NCBI GenBank assembly: GCA_035626475.1
Contig: DASPNP010000010.1
Coordinates: 1-64,000, forward strand
From: DASPKT01 sp035626475
GTDB lineage: Bacteria; Pseudomonadota; Alphaproteobacteria; Azospirillales; Azospirillaceae
DNA length: 64,000 nucleotides
Direction of reading: 5' to 3'
The notes beneath the pieces are model-generated. The model saw nothing but the letters and a program-made list of their open reading frames with translations. It was not told where the DNA came from and searched no databases. Numbering within the stretch: the stretch's first letter is position 1; the number at the start of each line of letters is the position of its first letter. The position numbers were made by a program, and so were the translations under genes. This document shows, piece by piece, positions 55,229 through 63,001 of the stretch.

Positions 55229-56670
55229 AGCTGTTCCTCCCGGCCCAAGTCTTCCCGGATGCGCAGCCGGCGCGCCATGTCGCTGTCGAACCGCCCCTGC
55301 GGGTCCCATGTGGCGAGCGCCTCCCGGAACTCCGGCAGGCGCGGATACATGGCGCGGAAGCCTTGGGGCGAGAGCGCGCTGTCCTTCGCCAGATAGACCC
55401 GCCCACCGGCATCCAGCGTCAGCCGCTCCAGCTCCGCCAGCAGCGCCTCCACCCCCGGCCGGTTGGGAATGTCGACCGCCAGCGTCAGGCCCGGCTGGGC
55501 GAAGCTGAGATGCCCCAGGCCCGGCCGGCCCATGGCCTTCAGCACCGCCAGGAAGCTCGCCCGGCCGGCGCGGCCCAGCGCCTCCAGCAGCATGCGGATG
55601 GCGGCGGGCGCGCCTGGCATCGGCACCACGCACTGGAACTGGTGGAAGCCGGCCTTGCCGTACATGCGGTTCCACTGGTGGATCGCGTCCAGCGGGTAGA
55701 GGAAGTCGCGCCAGGGCACCGTCCGCTGCGCCCCGCCGGCGGGGATGCGGCGCCAGTACAGCTCGTTGAAGGCGCGCACGGTCGGGCCGCTCAGCACGAA
55801 GCCCGGCAGGTCCAGCGGCAGCGCCTTGGCGCGCGCCGCCTTCTCCGGCAGCGGCGTGTCGCTGGGCGCCGCCAGCTCCAGTATGCCGCGGCCGAGATTG
55901 CGGCCGCCGGACAGCGCGTCGATCCAGGCGACGGAGTAGGGGGTGCCCGGGTGCGGCGTGGTCAGCCCCTCGATCACCGAATCCAGGTCGGGCAGGCGCT
56001 TCAGCGTCACCGCGGCGGCGTTGCCGGGCACCCTGGCGAGGTTCAGCGACAGGGAGGTCACCACGCCGGTCAGCCCGATGCCGCCCACCGTCGCCCGAAA
56101 CAGCTCCGCGTTCTCGGCGGGCGAGGCGCGGACGATGCTCCCGTCGGCGGTCAGCAGCTCGATCCAGTTCAGATGGTCGCCGAAATTGCCCGCGCTCTCC
56201 TGGTTCTTGCCGTGCACGTCATTGGCGACGGCGCCGCCCAGCGTGGCGAAGGCGGTGCCGGGGGTGACCGGCACCATCCAGCCGCGCGGCAGCAGCACCT
56301 CCATGACCGTCTTGAAGGTCACGCCGGGCTCGGCCACCAGCTCGCCGGTTTCGGAATCGAAGGAGACCAGCCGGTCCAGCCGCTCGGTCAGCAGCGCGTG
56401 GCCGCCATCGTTCAGCGCCGCGTCGCCGTAGCTGCGGCCGGCGCCGTAGGCGAGCACCGTGCTCCCCTCCGCTTGCTGCAGGGCCGAACGCAGCGCCGAT
56501 TGCCGCTCCGGCCGGGCGGCCAGGCTGGTGGCGCGCGAGGTGCGCCCCCATCCGGTAAGGACCGTCTCGCGCCACGGGCCGCCGCGGGCGGCCGGCGCCG
56601 CCTCCGCGCGCGTCTCCCCGGCGGGAAGCTCGTCCCTGATCGGTGCCACGCTCATGCCAATCCCCGTCAT
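55225..56670 (-). CDS. DprE1-like FAD-dependent oxidoreductase
   Basis: A 481-residue FAD-binding (VAO/PCMH fold) enzyme. The FAD loop is AYGAGRSYGDAALNDGGHAL, and the body has GVTFKTVMEVLLPRGWMVPV, then AVANDVHGKNQESAGNFGDH, which matches DprE1 (decaprenylphosphoryl-beta-D-ribose 2'-oxidase) including the NDVHGKNQ motif. In the C-terminal half are GKAGFHQFQCVVP and a terminal Arg/Glu-rich tail. It would oxidise the 2'-hydroxyl of polyprenyl-phosphoryl ribose to a ketone, and the next gene product reduces it to arabinose. The start overlaps the flippase-like stop (ATGA) and the stop overlaps the DprE2-like start. Confidence 0.88.
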   Translation of the reverse strand: MTGIGMSVAPIRDELPAGETRAEAAPAARGGPWRETVLTGWGRTSRATSLAARPERQSALRSALQQAEGSTVLAYGAGRSYGDAALNDGGHALLTERLDRLVSFDSETGELVAEPGVTFKTVMEVLLPRGWMVPVTPGTAFATLGGAVANDVHGKNQESAGNFGDHLNWIELLTADGSIVRASPAENAELFRATVGGIGLTGVVTSLSLNLARVPGNAAAVTLKRLPDLDSVIEGLTTPHPGTPYSVAWIDALSGGRNLGRGILELAAPSDTPLPEKAARAKALPLDLPGFVLSGPTVRAFNELYWRRIPAGGAQRTVPWRDFLYPLDAIHQWNRMYGKAGFHQFQCVVPMPGAPAAIRMLLEALGRAGRASFLAVLKAMGRPGLGHLSFAQPGLTLAVDIPNRPGVEALLAELERLTLDAGGRVYLAKDSALSPQGFRAMYPRLPEFREALATWDPQGRFDSDMARRLRIREDLGREEQL

Positions 56671-57701
56671 GCGGGCCCCCGCGCTTCCAGTTCCAGACTG
56701 CCCGCCTCCTCGGCGCGCATGGTCCGCAGCGCCGCCGGCAGGGCCAGGAAGCCCAGCAGCACCGCGAACCACAGGGTGGTAACGCGGATCACGGCGGTGG
56801 CGGCTATCGCCAGATGCGCCTCGACGCCCAATGCCATCAGCAGCCCGACCATGGAGATCTCCGTCCCGCCCAGGCCGCCCGGCAGCATGGCGATGGCGCC
56901 GACCAGGATGGCGAAGCAGAAGACGAAGGCGGCCTGCGCCAGCGTCACGTCGGCGCCCAGCGCGTCCAGCAGCAGCTTCAGCGCATAGGCCTCCGCCCCC
57001 CAGCCGACCAGCGCCAGGGCCAGGCCGCCGAGATACATGCCCGGCGTGCCCAGCCGTCCGGTGTGCAGCAGCATCATGCGGATGCGCCCGAACAGGCGCG
57101 GCGCCCGGCCCACAATCCGATAGGCCAGCCCCACCATCGGCCGGCTCCAGCGCGGCGCCAGCAGCAGGGCCGAGGCCGCCGCCACCACCAGCGCGCCGGC
57201 GCCGATGCCGGCGGCGTGCCCGGCGAAGGCGCCGCCCAGGCCCGCCAGCGTCAGCAGCACGGCCGCCGCCGCGTCGCTCAGCCGGTCGGCGATCATCAGC
57301 CCGGCCGTGCGCTCATAGGCCAGCCCGTGGCCGCGCCGCAGGAACCACAGCCGCACCGCCTCGCCCATCTTGCCCGGCGTGGTCGACATGGCGAGGCCCG
57401 CCACATAGTAGAGCAGGTTCGGGCCGGCCGGCACCCGCAGGCCGGCGCCCGCGCTGAACAGCAGCCAGCGCAGCGCCCGCACCGCGTAGTTCAGCAGCGA
57501 CAGCCCCAGCAGGGCCAGCAGCACGCCCGGGCCGATGCGCTGCAGATGGGCCAGCGCCTCCGTCCCGCCAGCGGCCATGCCGGCCACCAGCGCCACCAGG
57601 GCGAAGGCGGCGGCGCTGCCGACGGCCCAGAGCTCCACCTTCCGCAGCCCGCCGGGCATACCGGCCGACGCGGGCTCCTCCCGATCCGATCCGCGCATCA
57701 T
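56667..57701 (-). CDS. YbhN/UPF0104-family membrane protein, candidate lipid-linked sugar flippase
   Basis: A 344-residue polytopic protein with about eight helices. It has the LPG_synthase_TM/YbhN signature: LLNYAVRALRWLLF near residue 65, YYVAGLAMSTTPGKMGEAVR and AMLPGGLGGTEISMVGLL towards the C-terminus. Members include the transmembrane domain of lysyl-phosphatidylglycerol synthase and proteins proposed to flip lipids. Its location between the HAD-UbiA gene and the DprE1-like gene, overlapping both (ATGATG and ATGA), suggests it moves polyprenyl-phospho-arabinose across the membrane; this is inference. Start ATG 57701 overlaps the upstream stop; ATG 57698 is a close alternative. Confidence 0.82.
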   Translation of the reverse strand: MMRGSDREEPASAGMPGGLRKVELWAVGSAAAFALVALVAGMAAGGTEALAHLQRIGPGVLLALLGLSLLNYAVRALRWLLFSAGAGLRVPAGPNLLYYVAGLAMSTTPGKMGEAVRLWFLRRGHGLAYERTAGLMIADRLSDAAAAVLLTLAGLGGAFAGHAAGIGAGALVVAAASALLLAPRWSRPMVGLAYRIVGRAPRLFGRIRMMLLHTGRLGTPGMYLGGLALALVGWGAEAYALKLLLDALGADVTLAQAAFVFCFAILVGAIAMLPGGLGGTEISMVGLLMALGVEAHLAIAATAVIRVTTLWFAVLLGFLALPAALRTMRAEEAGSLELEARGPA

Positions 57702-59191
57702 GCCCCCGGCAGCCAGCGCACATGGGCGGCCACGACCAGCCCCAGGGTGAGGACCCCCAGCAGGCGCGACTGCTTGTCCTTGAGCGCGTACAGCACCGGG
57801 TCGTCGTTCATGTTGCCGCGCAGGGCCTGCAGCCAGGCGGTGCTGAGCCAGTAGCCCAGGATCAGGCAGATGAACCAGAGCACGCCCGGCGTCGCGAATT
57901 CCTGCGCCGGCGAGTTCGGGTCCACCAGATACATGAAGAAGACCAGCGTGGCGCAGAAGCCGCTGGCCGCCCCCATGGCCAGCAGCCAGGGATGGTCGGC
58001 GCATTCGTAGCCGCGGCCGGGGGTGGAGGACTTGCCGCCGCGCTCCAGCTCCCGGCACTCGGTGTAGCGCTTCATGGCCGCCAGGCTCAGGAAGAAGAAC
58101 ATCGAGAAGGTCAGCAGCCAGGGCGAGGCCGGCACCTCGATCAGCGTGATGCCGGCCAGGATGCGCACGGTGAAGAGGAAGGCCAGGACGAACAGGTCCA
58201 GGTTCGCCACCCGCTTCAGCCGGAACGAGTAGGCCAGCGTCACCACCAGGTACAGCACCGTCACCGCCGCGAAGGCGGGGGGCGTGAAGAGCAGCAGGAC
58301 CAGCACCGCCAGCGCCAGGACCGGCACCGCCAGCAGCCCGTCGGCGAGCGGCAGGGCGCCGCTGGCGAAGGGCCGCTCGCGCTTGCTGCGGTGCTGCCGG
58401 TCGTCGGCCAGGTCCAGCAGGTCGTTCAGCAGGTATGTGGCCGAGGCAACCAGGCTCAGCACCAGCGCGCCCAGCGCCGCCATGCCGATGGAGCCCGGCT
58501 CCCAGATGCGGCCCGACAGCAGCAGCGGCACGAAGACCAGCCCGTTCTTGGCCCATTGGTGGACCCGCAGCGCCTTCAGCCAGACGCGCCAGTTCACCGG
58601 TTCCAGCTGGAACCGCTCATGCACCACCACATCCTCGGCCAGCCGGTTCTCCAGCCGCGTGCCCCGGCCCACCAGCACGGCGGAGCGGCAATGGTCCCAG
58701 ACATGCAGGTCGGTGACGGCGTCGCCGCAATAGGTGAAGTCGGGCCCGAACCGGTCGACGATCGCGTCGATCTTGCGCCGTCCCGACAGGTTGGTGACGC
58801 CGTCGCTGCCGATGGCCTCGTTGAAGAAGCCCAGGTCCGCCGCCACCCGGTCGACCAGGCTCTGGTCGGCGGCCGAGACGATGACGACCGTGCGCCCGTC
58901 CATGCGCTGGCGCAGCACCCAGTCCAGGAAGGGGCGGTTCAGCGGCAGGGTGCCCACGTCCAGGTCGACCCGCCGCGCGATCTCCCGCTTCAGCCGCGCC
59001 TTGCCGCCGCGCAGCAGCCAGAAGGGGATGAGCAGCAGCAGCCAGGGTTGCTGCCGCATCAGCAGCGCGAAGCTCTCATAGAGCAGGTCGGTCCGCAGCA
59101 GCGTGCCGTCCAGGTCTACGACCAGGGGAGGGGATCCCGACAGGTCCCGGTCGCCGGCGTGCAGTGCGTCGAGCGCGGTGCGTTGGAGCAT
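57698..59191 (-). CDS. HAD-UbiA fusion, candidate polyprenyl-phosphate phosphoribose synthase/phosphatase
   Basis: A 497-residue two-domain protein. The N-terminal HAD domain (about 20-215) has VVDLDGTLLRTD, the second-motif Ser in VIVSAADQSL, Lys in GRRKIDAI, and the metal aspartates in YCGDAVTDLHVW, so it appears catalytically complete. The C-terminal UbiA prenyltransferase domain (about 225-497) has about eight helices and NDLLDLADDRQH, the first Asp-rich motif, with YTECREL in the second loop. UbiA enzymes of this branch (Rv3806c-like) transfer phosphoribosyl from PRPP to polyprenyl phosphate, and the HAD domain could remove the 5-phosphate. The ribosome site GAGAGG lies 6 bases before ATG 59191. 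It heads the DprE1/DprE2 operon. Confidence 0.88.
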   Translation of the reverse strand: MLQRTALDALHAGDRDLSGSPPLVVDLDGTLLRTDLLYESFALLMRQQPWLLLLIPFWLLRGGKARLKREIARRVDLDVGTLPLNRPFLDWVLRQRMDGRTVVIVSAADQSLVDRVAADLGFFNEAIGSDGVTNLSGRRKIDAIVDRFGPDFTYCGDAVTDLHVWDHCRSAVLVGRGTRLENRLAEDVVVHERFQLEPVNWRVWLKALRVHQWAKNGLVFVPLLLSGRIWEPGSIGMAALGALVLSLVASATYLLNDLLDLADDRQHRSKRERPFASGALPLADGLLAVPVLALAVLVLLLFTPPAFAAVTVLYLVVTLAYSFRLKRVANLDLFVLAFLFTVRILAGITLIEVPASPWLLTFSMFFFLSLAAMKRYTECRELERGGKSSTPGRGYECADHPWLLAMGAASGFCATLVFFMYLVDPNSPAQEFATPGVLWFICLILGYWLSTAWLQALRGNMNDDPVLYALKDKQSRLLGVLTLGLVVAAHVRWLPGA

Positions 59192-59413
59192 GAAAGGCCT
59201 CTCGTGAACCGCTCCCCCAACATTGGAAACGCCGAAACATCGCAGCATTTCCGCGGAGGGGTACCTCTTCATGGCGCGTCATGCGGCCGTCATCCCAGCC
59301 GCGCGGCGAAGAGCCGTGACGGTTCCTCAATCACTTGTTCTAGTACGGGTGTGGACCAGCGCAAATCCGCGCCCATATGCCCCTGTTCCCCGCGTTCAGG
59401 AGAGACAAGGCTC

Positions 59414-60892
59414 ATGGCGGCCCCGATCCGCTTCGACAACAGCTACGCCCGGCTGCCCCGGCTGTTCCACCTGCCCTCGCCGCCGGTGCCGGTGGCGGCG
59501 CCGCGCCTCGTCCTGCTGAACCGCGGGCTGGCGCGCGACCTCGGCATCGACCCGGACTGGCTGGCGAGCCCGGAGGGCGTCCAGGTGCTGGCCGGCAATG
59601 TGCTGCCCGAGGGGGCCGAGCCCGTCGCCATGGCCTATTCCGGCCACCAGTTCGGCGGCTTCAACCCGATGATGGGCGACGGCCGCGCCACGCTGCTGGG
59701 CGAGGTGGTCGGGGGGCCGCTCGGCCGCCGCGACATCCACATGAAGGGCTGCGGCCTGACCCCCTTCTCCGGCCATGGCGACGGCCGCTCGCCGCTGGGA
59801 CCGATGGTGCGCGAGTTCATCATCGCCGAGGCCATGGCGGCGCTGGGCATCCCCACCACCCGCTCGCTGTCGGTGGTGGCGACGGGCGAGACGGTACGGC
59901 GCGAGACGCTGCTGCCCGGCGGCCTGCTGGCCCGGGTGGCCGCCAGCCATATCCGCGTCGGCACCTTCGAGTACGCCGCCATCACGGGCGACCCGGCCGC
60001 GCCGCGCCTGCTGGCGGACCATGTCATCAACAGGCACTATCCGGAGGCGGCCGAAGCCCCCAACCGCTACGCCGCCATGCTGGCGTCGGTGGTGGAGCGG
60101 CAGGCGGATTTGGTGGCGCGCTGGCTGCTGGTGGGCTTCGTCCACGGGGTGATGAACACGGACAACACCGCCGTCTCGGGCGAGACCATCGATTACGGCC
60201 CCTGCGCCTTCATCGACGCCTACGACCCGGCGGCGGTCTTCAGCTCCATCGACCATCGCGGGCGCTACGCCTACGGCAACCAGCCGACCATCGCGCTGTG
60301 GAACATGACCCGCTTCGCCGAGGCGCTGCTGCCGCTGTTGTCGGAGAGCGAGGAGGAGTCGGTCGCCATCGCCGAGGCGGCGCTGGCCGGCTTCACGCCC
60401 CGCTTCAACGCGGCGTACTTGAGCGGCCTGCGCAGCAAGATCGGCCTGACCACCGAGCGCGAGGGCGATCTGGAGCTGGTGCGCGACCTGCTGACCCGCA
60501 TGGGCGAGGGCAAGGCCGACTTCACCGCCACCTTCCGCCGCCTGTGCGACGCCGCCGCCGATCCGGCCGCCGACGCGACGGTGCGCGCGCTGTTCGCCGA
60601 GCCGGAGGCCTTTGACGCCTGGGCCAGGGCGTGGCGGGAGCGGCTGGCGCTGGAGCCCATCGACCCCGCCGCCCGCGCCGTCGCCATGCGCGCCGCCAAC
60701 CCCGCCATCATCCCCCGCAACCATCTGGTGGAGGAGGCCATCGCCGCGGCGGTGCAGCGCGACGATTTCGCTCCCGCCGAGCGGCTGGTCGAGGCGCTGT
60801 CCACGCCCTTCGAGGACCGCCCCGAGTTCGCCGACTACGCCGAGCCGCCGGCCCCCGGCCAGGGCGTCTACCGGACCTTCTGCGGGCTGTAG
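59414..60892 (+). CDS. selO: SelO/YdiU family protein adenylyltransferase (pseudokinase fold)
   Basis: A 492-residue protein matching SelO over its length: YSGHQFGGFNPMMGDGRATL, then KGCGLTPFSGHGDGRSPLGP with Lys111, then GVMNTDNTAVSGETIDYGPC with Asp250 and Asp260 as metal-binding and catalytic residues. SelO transfers AMP to Ser, Thr or Tyr of proteins and is linked to redox homeostasis. The C-terminus ends in RTFCGL and stops at TAG; the second Cys or Sec of the usual CxxU/CxxC redox tail is missing. ATG 59414 begins the conserved DNSYARLP motif. It is divergent from the UbiA-HAD gene, 222 bp apart, and convergent with a receiver gene, with a hairpin between them. Confidence 0.93.
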   Translation: MAAPIRFDNSYARLPRLFHLPSPPVPVAAPRLVLLNRGLARDLGIDPDWLASPEGVQVLAGNVLPEGAEPVAMAYSGHQFGGFNPMMGDGRATLLGEVVGGPLGRRDIHMKGCGLTPFSGHGDGRSPLGPMVREFIIAEAMAALGIPTTRSLSVVATGETVRRETLLPGGLLARVAASHIRVGTFEYAAITGDPAAPRLLADHVINRHYPEAAEAPNRYAAMLASVVERQADLVARWLLVGFVHGVMNTDNTAVSGETIDYGPCAFIDAYDPAAVFSSIDHRGRYAYGNQPTIALWNMTRFAEALLPLLSESEEESVAIAEAALAGFTPRFNAAYLSGLRSKIGLTTEREGDLELVRDLLTRMGEGKADFTATFRRLCDAAADPAADATVRALFAEPEAFDAWARAWRERLALEPIDPAARAVAMRAANPAIIPRNHLVEEAIAAAVQRDDFAPAERLVEALSTPFEDRPEFADYAEPPAPGQGVYRTFCGL

Positions 60893-60903
60893 GGGAGCGC
60901 GCC

Positions 60904-60932
60904 CATCCCTCTCCCGCGAGGGGCGAGGGATG
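60904..60932. terminator. Hairpin between convergent selO and receiver genes
   Basis: CATCCCTC (60904-60911) and GAGGGATG (60925-60932) pair perfectly and can extend inward with CCC/GGGG. It lies 11 bp after the selO stop and 3 bp after the receiver-gene stop, so it is well placed to end both transcripts. There is no T-run. Confidence 0.5.
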
Positions 60933-60935
60933 CGG

Positions 60936-61352
60936 TCACCCCAGGCTCGGCTGGCGGAACAGCTCCAGGCCCGGGGGGCATTCCGCCGCCCCGCCGCCGG
61001 CCACGGTGCGCGCGGCCTCGATGCCGGCCAGCAGCGCCGTGCGGTTGAACGGCTTAGACAGGAAGCCCAGGGCGAAATCGCGACCCTCCCGGGCCCGGGA
61101 GGACTGGGCGGAGACGAACAGCACCGGCACGCCCCAGCGGTCCCGGGCCTCGCGCGCCAGCCGCAGCCCGGCACCCTTGCCGTCCGTCAGGTCGATGTCC
61201 ACCAGCATCAGGTCGGGCCGCACCTGTTCCAACAGGGCCAGCGCCTGGGCGGCGGCGCAGGCCACGCCCTGCACGCGATGGCCGGCATCGATCAATATCG
61301 CCTCCAGGGCGAGGCCGATGAGCGGCTCGTCTTCGACGATCAGGATCAGCAT
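60936..61352 (-). CDS. Single-domain response regulator
   Basis: A 138-residue receiver-only protein. Acidic pocket Glu-Asp in LILIVEDEPLIG, phospho-acceptor Asp52 in LMLVDIDLTDG, Ser in VLFVSAQSS and Lys100 in FLSKPFN. The C-terminal 25 residues are a tail without DNA-binding or enzymatic domain. Such receivers act as phosphate sinks or partners of HWE kinases in alphaproteobacteria. It is divergent from a second receiver gene at 61537 with two 20-bp palindromes in between, so their expression is probably linked. The cognate kinase is unknown; the HWE kinase at 3469-5562 or the sensor at 63002 are candidates. Confidence 0.9.
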   Translation of the reverse strand: MLILIVEDEPLIGLALEAILIDAGHRVQGVACAAAQALALLEQVRPDLMLVDIDLTDGKGAGLRLAREARDRWGVPVLFVSAQSSRAREGRDFALGFLSKPFNRTALLAGIEAARTVAGGGAAECPPGLELFRQPSLG

Positions 61353-61416
61353 GGGCGAGGTTGCTGGCGGGGGGGCGGTATGAATAGCCCGGACGCCCGG
61401 GCCGATGCACGCGGAC

Positions 61417-61436
61417 TCTGTACGATAGCGTACACG
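61417..61436. promoter_or_regulatory. 20-bp palindromic operator, site 1
   Basis: TCTGTACG-ATAG-CGTACACG, six of eight positions symmetric. Centre 61426.5, about 75 bp upstream of the minus-strand receiver gene. It aligns without gaps with sites 2 and 3. Confidence 0.65.
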
Positions 61437-61467
61437 GCTTTCGGCCTAACCCTTCCGCAGCGCTCCT

Positions 61468-61487
61468 TCCGTGCGCGATCGTACAGA
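61468..61487. promoter_or_regulatory. 20-bp palindromic operator, site 2
   Basis: TCCGTGCG-CGAT-CGTACAGA, six of eight symmetric positions. Centre 61477.5, exactly 51 bp from site 1, about five helical turns, so two dimers could sit on the same face. It lies about 60 bp before the plus-strand receiver gene. Confidence 0.65.
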
Positions 61488-61536
61488 CCCGGGCGGCGCC
61501 GCACCGGGATAGTGCTCTCCACGGTGGGAGAGACCA

Positions 61537-61926
61537 ATGCGGCGTCGCGTGCTGATCCTTGAGGACGAGGCCATGCTGGCCCTGGTGCTGGCCGACATCG
61601 TCAGGAGCGCCGGGCTGGAGGTGGTGGGGCCGGCGCGCAGCCGGGAGGAGGCGCTGCGCCTGCTGACGGTGGAGACGCCGACGCTGGCCCTGGTGGACTA
61701 TTGCCTCGCCGACGGGCCCTGTGACGGGGTCTGCGACGTGCTGAGCGCCTCGGGCATCCCGTTCCTCTGGCTCACCGGCTTCGACCCGGCCGAACTGCCG
61801 CCCGGCGCCGAATCGGTCTTCCGGAAGCCCATCGACGTCGAGGCCCTGCTGCTCAGCCTCCGTCTGCATGCGACCGCCCGCCCGCTGGAGAGCGCCGGCG
61901 CCGGGGACGGCCTCGCGGTTGACTGA
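61537..61926 (+). CDS. Single-domain response regulator
   Basis: A 129-residue receiver-only protein: LILEDEAMLALV, phospho-acceptor Asp54 in LALVDYCLADG, Thr in WLTGFDPAE and Lys97 in VFRKPID, then a 29-residue tail without a recognised output domain. It differs from the divergent receiver at 60936-61352, with which it shares only family-level motifs, so the two are not a recent duplication. The upstream region has two copies of a 20-bp palindrome and the downstream region a third, before a CRP/FNR-family gene. ATG 61537 is preceded by GGGAGAG at about 10 bases. Confidence 0.9.
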   Translation: MRRRVLILEDEAMLALVLADIVRSAGLEVVGPARSREEALRLLTVETPTLALVDYCLADGPCDGVCDVLSASGIPFLWLTGFDPAELPPGAESVFRKPIDVEALLLSLRLHATARPLESAGAGDGLAVD

Positions 61927-62009
61927 AGCGGGCGGCCCTGCCCGTCCCGCCCCGGCGCGCCCGGCGCGCCCGGCGCATCGGACGGCAAAGGCGCGGGAGC
62001 ACTGACGGT

Positions 62010-62029
62010 TCTGTGCGCACCCGTACAGA
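62010..62029. promoter_or_regulatory. 20-bp palindromic operator, site 3
   Basis: TCTGTGCG-CACC-CGTACAGA, seven of eight symmetric positions; the best of the three. Centre 62019.5, about 120 bp before the proposed GTG start of the CRP/FNR-family gene. Sites 2 and 3 share the whole right half CGTACAGA. Confidence 0.65.
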
Positions 62030-62139
62030 CAGGATACCGCCGCGGACGCCATGAATTGGCCCACCCTCATGCCGCCCAGCCCGCCGGTTCCCGTCCGCGC
62101 CGCCGCGACCCGCCTGTTCCGCCTGTCAGAGATCACCGC

Positions 62140-62859
62140 GTGCACCCGTCGCTCCCGTCAAGCCCCACCGACAGCGTCCAGAACCGCCTGCTGCTGGCCT
62201 TGCCGCCCGACGACCGGGCGCAGCTGCTGGCGCTGCTGGAACCGGTGAGGCTCGCCCACAAGCAGGTGCTGCACGATGCGGGCGAACCCATCGGCCACGT
62301 CTATTTCATCGAGGAGGGCGTCGTCTCCCTGGTGGTGCCGCTGGAAGGCGGGCAGGAGATCGAGGTCGGCCTGCTGGACCGGGAGGGCATGGTCGGCCTG
62401 CCGGTCGTGCTGGGCCAGGCGGTGGCTCCGACCCAGGCGCTGGTGCAGGTGCCCGGCCGCGCCCTGCGCTTGCCGGCGGCGCGGCTGCGTGCCGAGATCG
62501 CGCGCGGCGGGCCGCTGCTGGCGCTGCTGCTGAGGGCGGTGGCGGAGCTGCATGCCCAGGTGGTCCAGACCGCCGCCTGCAACGCCCGGCACAATCTGGT
62601 GGAGCGGCTGGCGCGCTGGCTGCTGATGCTGCACGACCGGATCAGCGGCGACGACATCCCCATCACCCACGAGATGATCGCCACGCTGCTGGGCGTGCGC
62701 CGCTCCGGCATCACGGTCGCGGTCAGCACGCTGGAGAAGGCCGACGCCATCAGCCACGACCGCGGCATCATCAAGGTGCTGGACCGGCCGCGGCTGGAGG
62801 AGGCGTCCTGCGAGTGCTACGGCGCCGTCCGCCGCGATCCGGCCCGGCCGCAGGCCTGA
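62140..62859 (+). CDS. CRP/FNR-family transcriptional regulator
   Basis: A 239-residue regulator from the proposed GTG start. The cyclic-nucleotide-binding-like jelly roll (about 20-140) includes GEPIGHVYFIEEGVVSLVVP and LDREGMVGLPVVL; a dimerisation helix follows (LERLARWLLMLHDRI-type), and a C-terminal winged HTH (about 175-225) has ITHEMIATLLGVRRSGITVA. The recognition helix RRSGIT lacks the E-SR residues of true FNR, and there is no N-terminal Cys cluster, so it should not bind the FNR-type box. The palindrome at 62010-62029 lies upstream, consistent with autoregulation. TTG 62056 is an alternative start. The ligand is unknown. Confidence 0.88.
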   Translation: MHPSLPSSPTDSVQNRLLLALPPDDRAQLLALLEPVRLAHKQVLHDAGEPIGHVYFIEEGVVSLVVPLEGGQEIEVGLLDREGMVGLPVVLGQAVAPTQALVQVPGRALRLPAARLRAEIARGGPLLALLLRAVAELHAQVVQTAACNARHNLVERLARWLLMLHDRISGDDIPITHEMIATLLGVRRSGITVAVSTLEKADAISHDRGIIKVLDRPRLEEASCECYGAVRRDPARPQA

Positions 62860-63001
62860 CCGGAACGCTCCCGTATCAATCCGCGCGCGGCGGAGCTATC
62901 ATGTCCCTGCTCCCCATGTGGTCGTTCGCGGCCCCGGGGCGCCCGGCTCCCGTGGAAGGCGGACGCCGCCAACCCGCCAAACGCCTCGTGGAGCCTGGGA
63001 C

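Noticed and set aside
57722..59413. Upstream extension of the selO frame across the UbiA-HAD gene
   Set aside because: The extension is antisense to a well-supported fusion gene and lacks SelO features; ATG 59414 starts exactly before the conserved region.
60890..60892. Selenocysteine codon in SelO
   Set aside because: The stop is TAG, and no in-frame TGA or SECIS-like element is seen close to the C-terminus.
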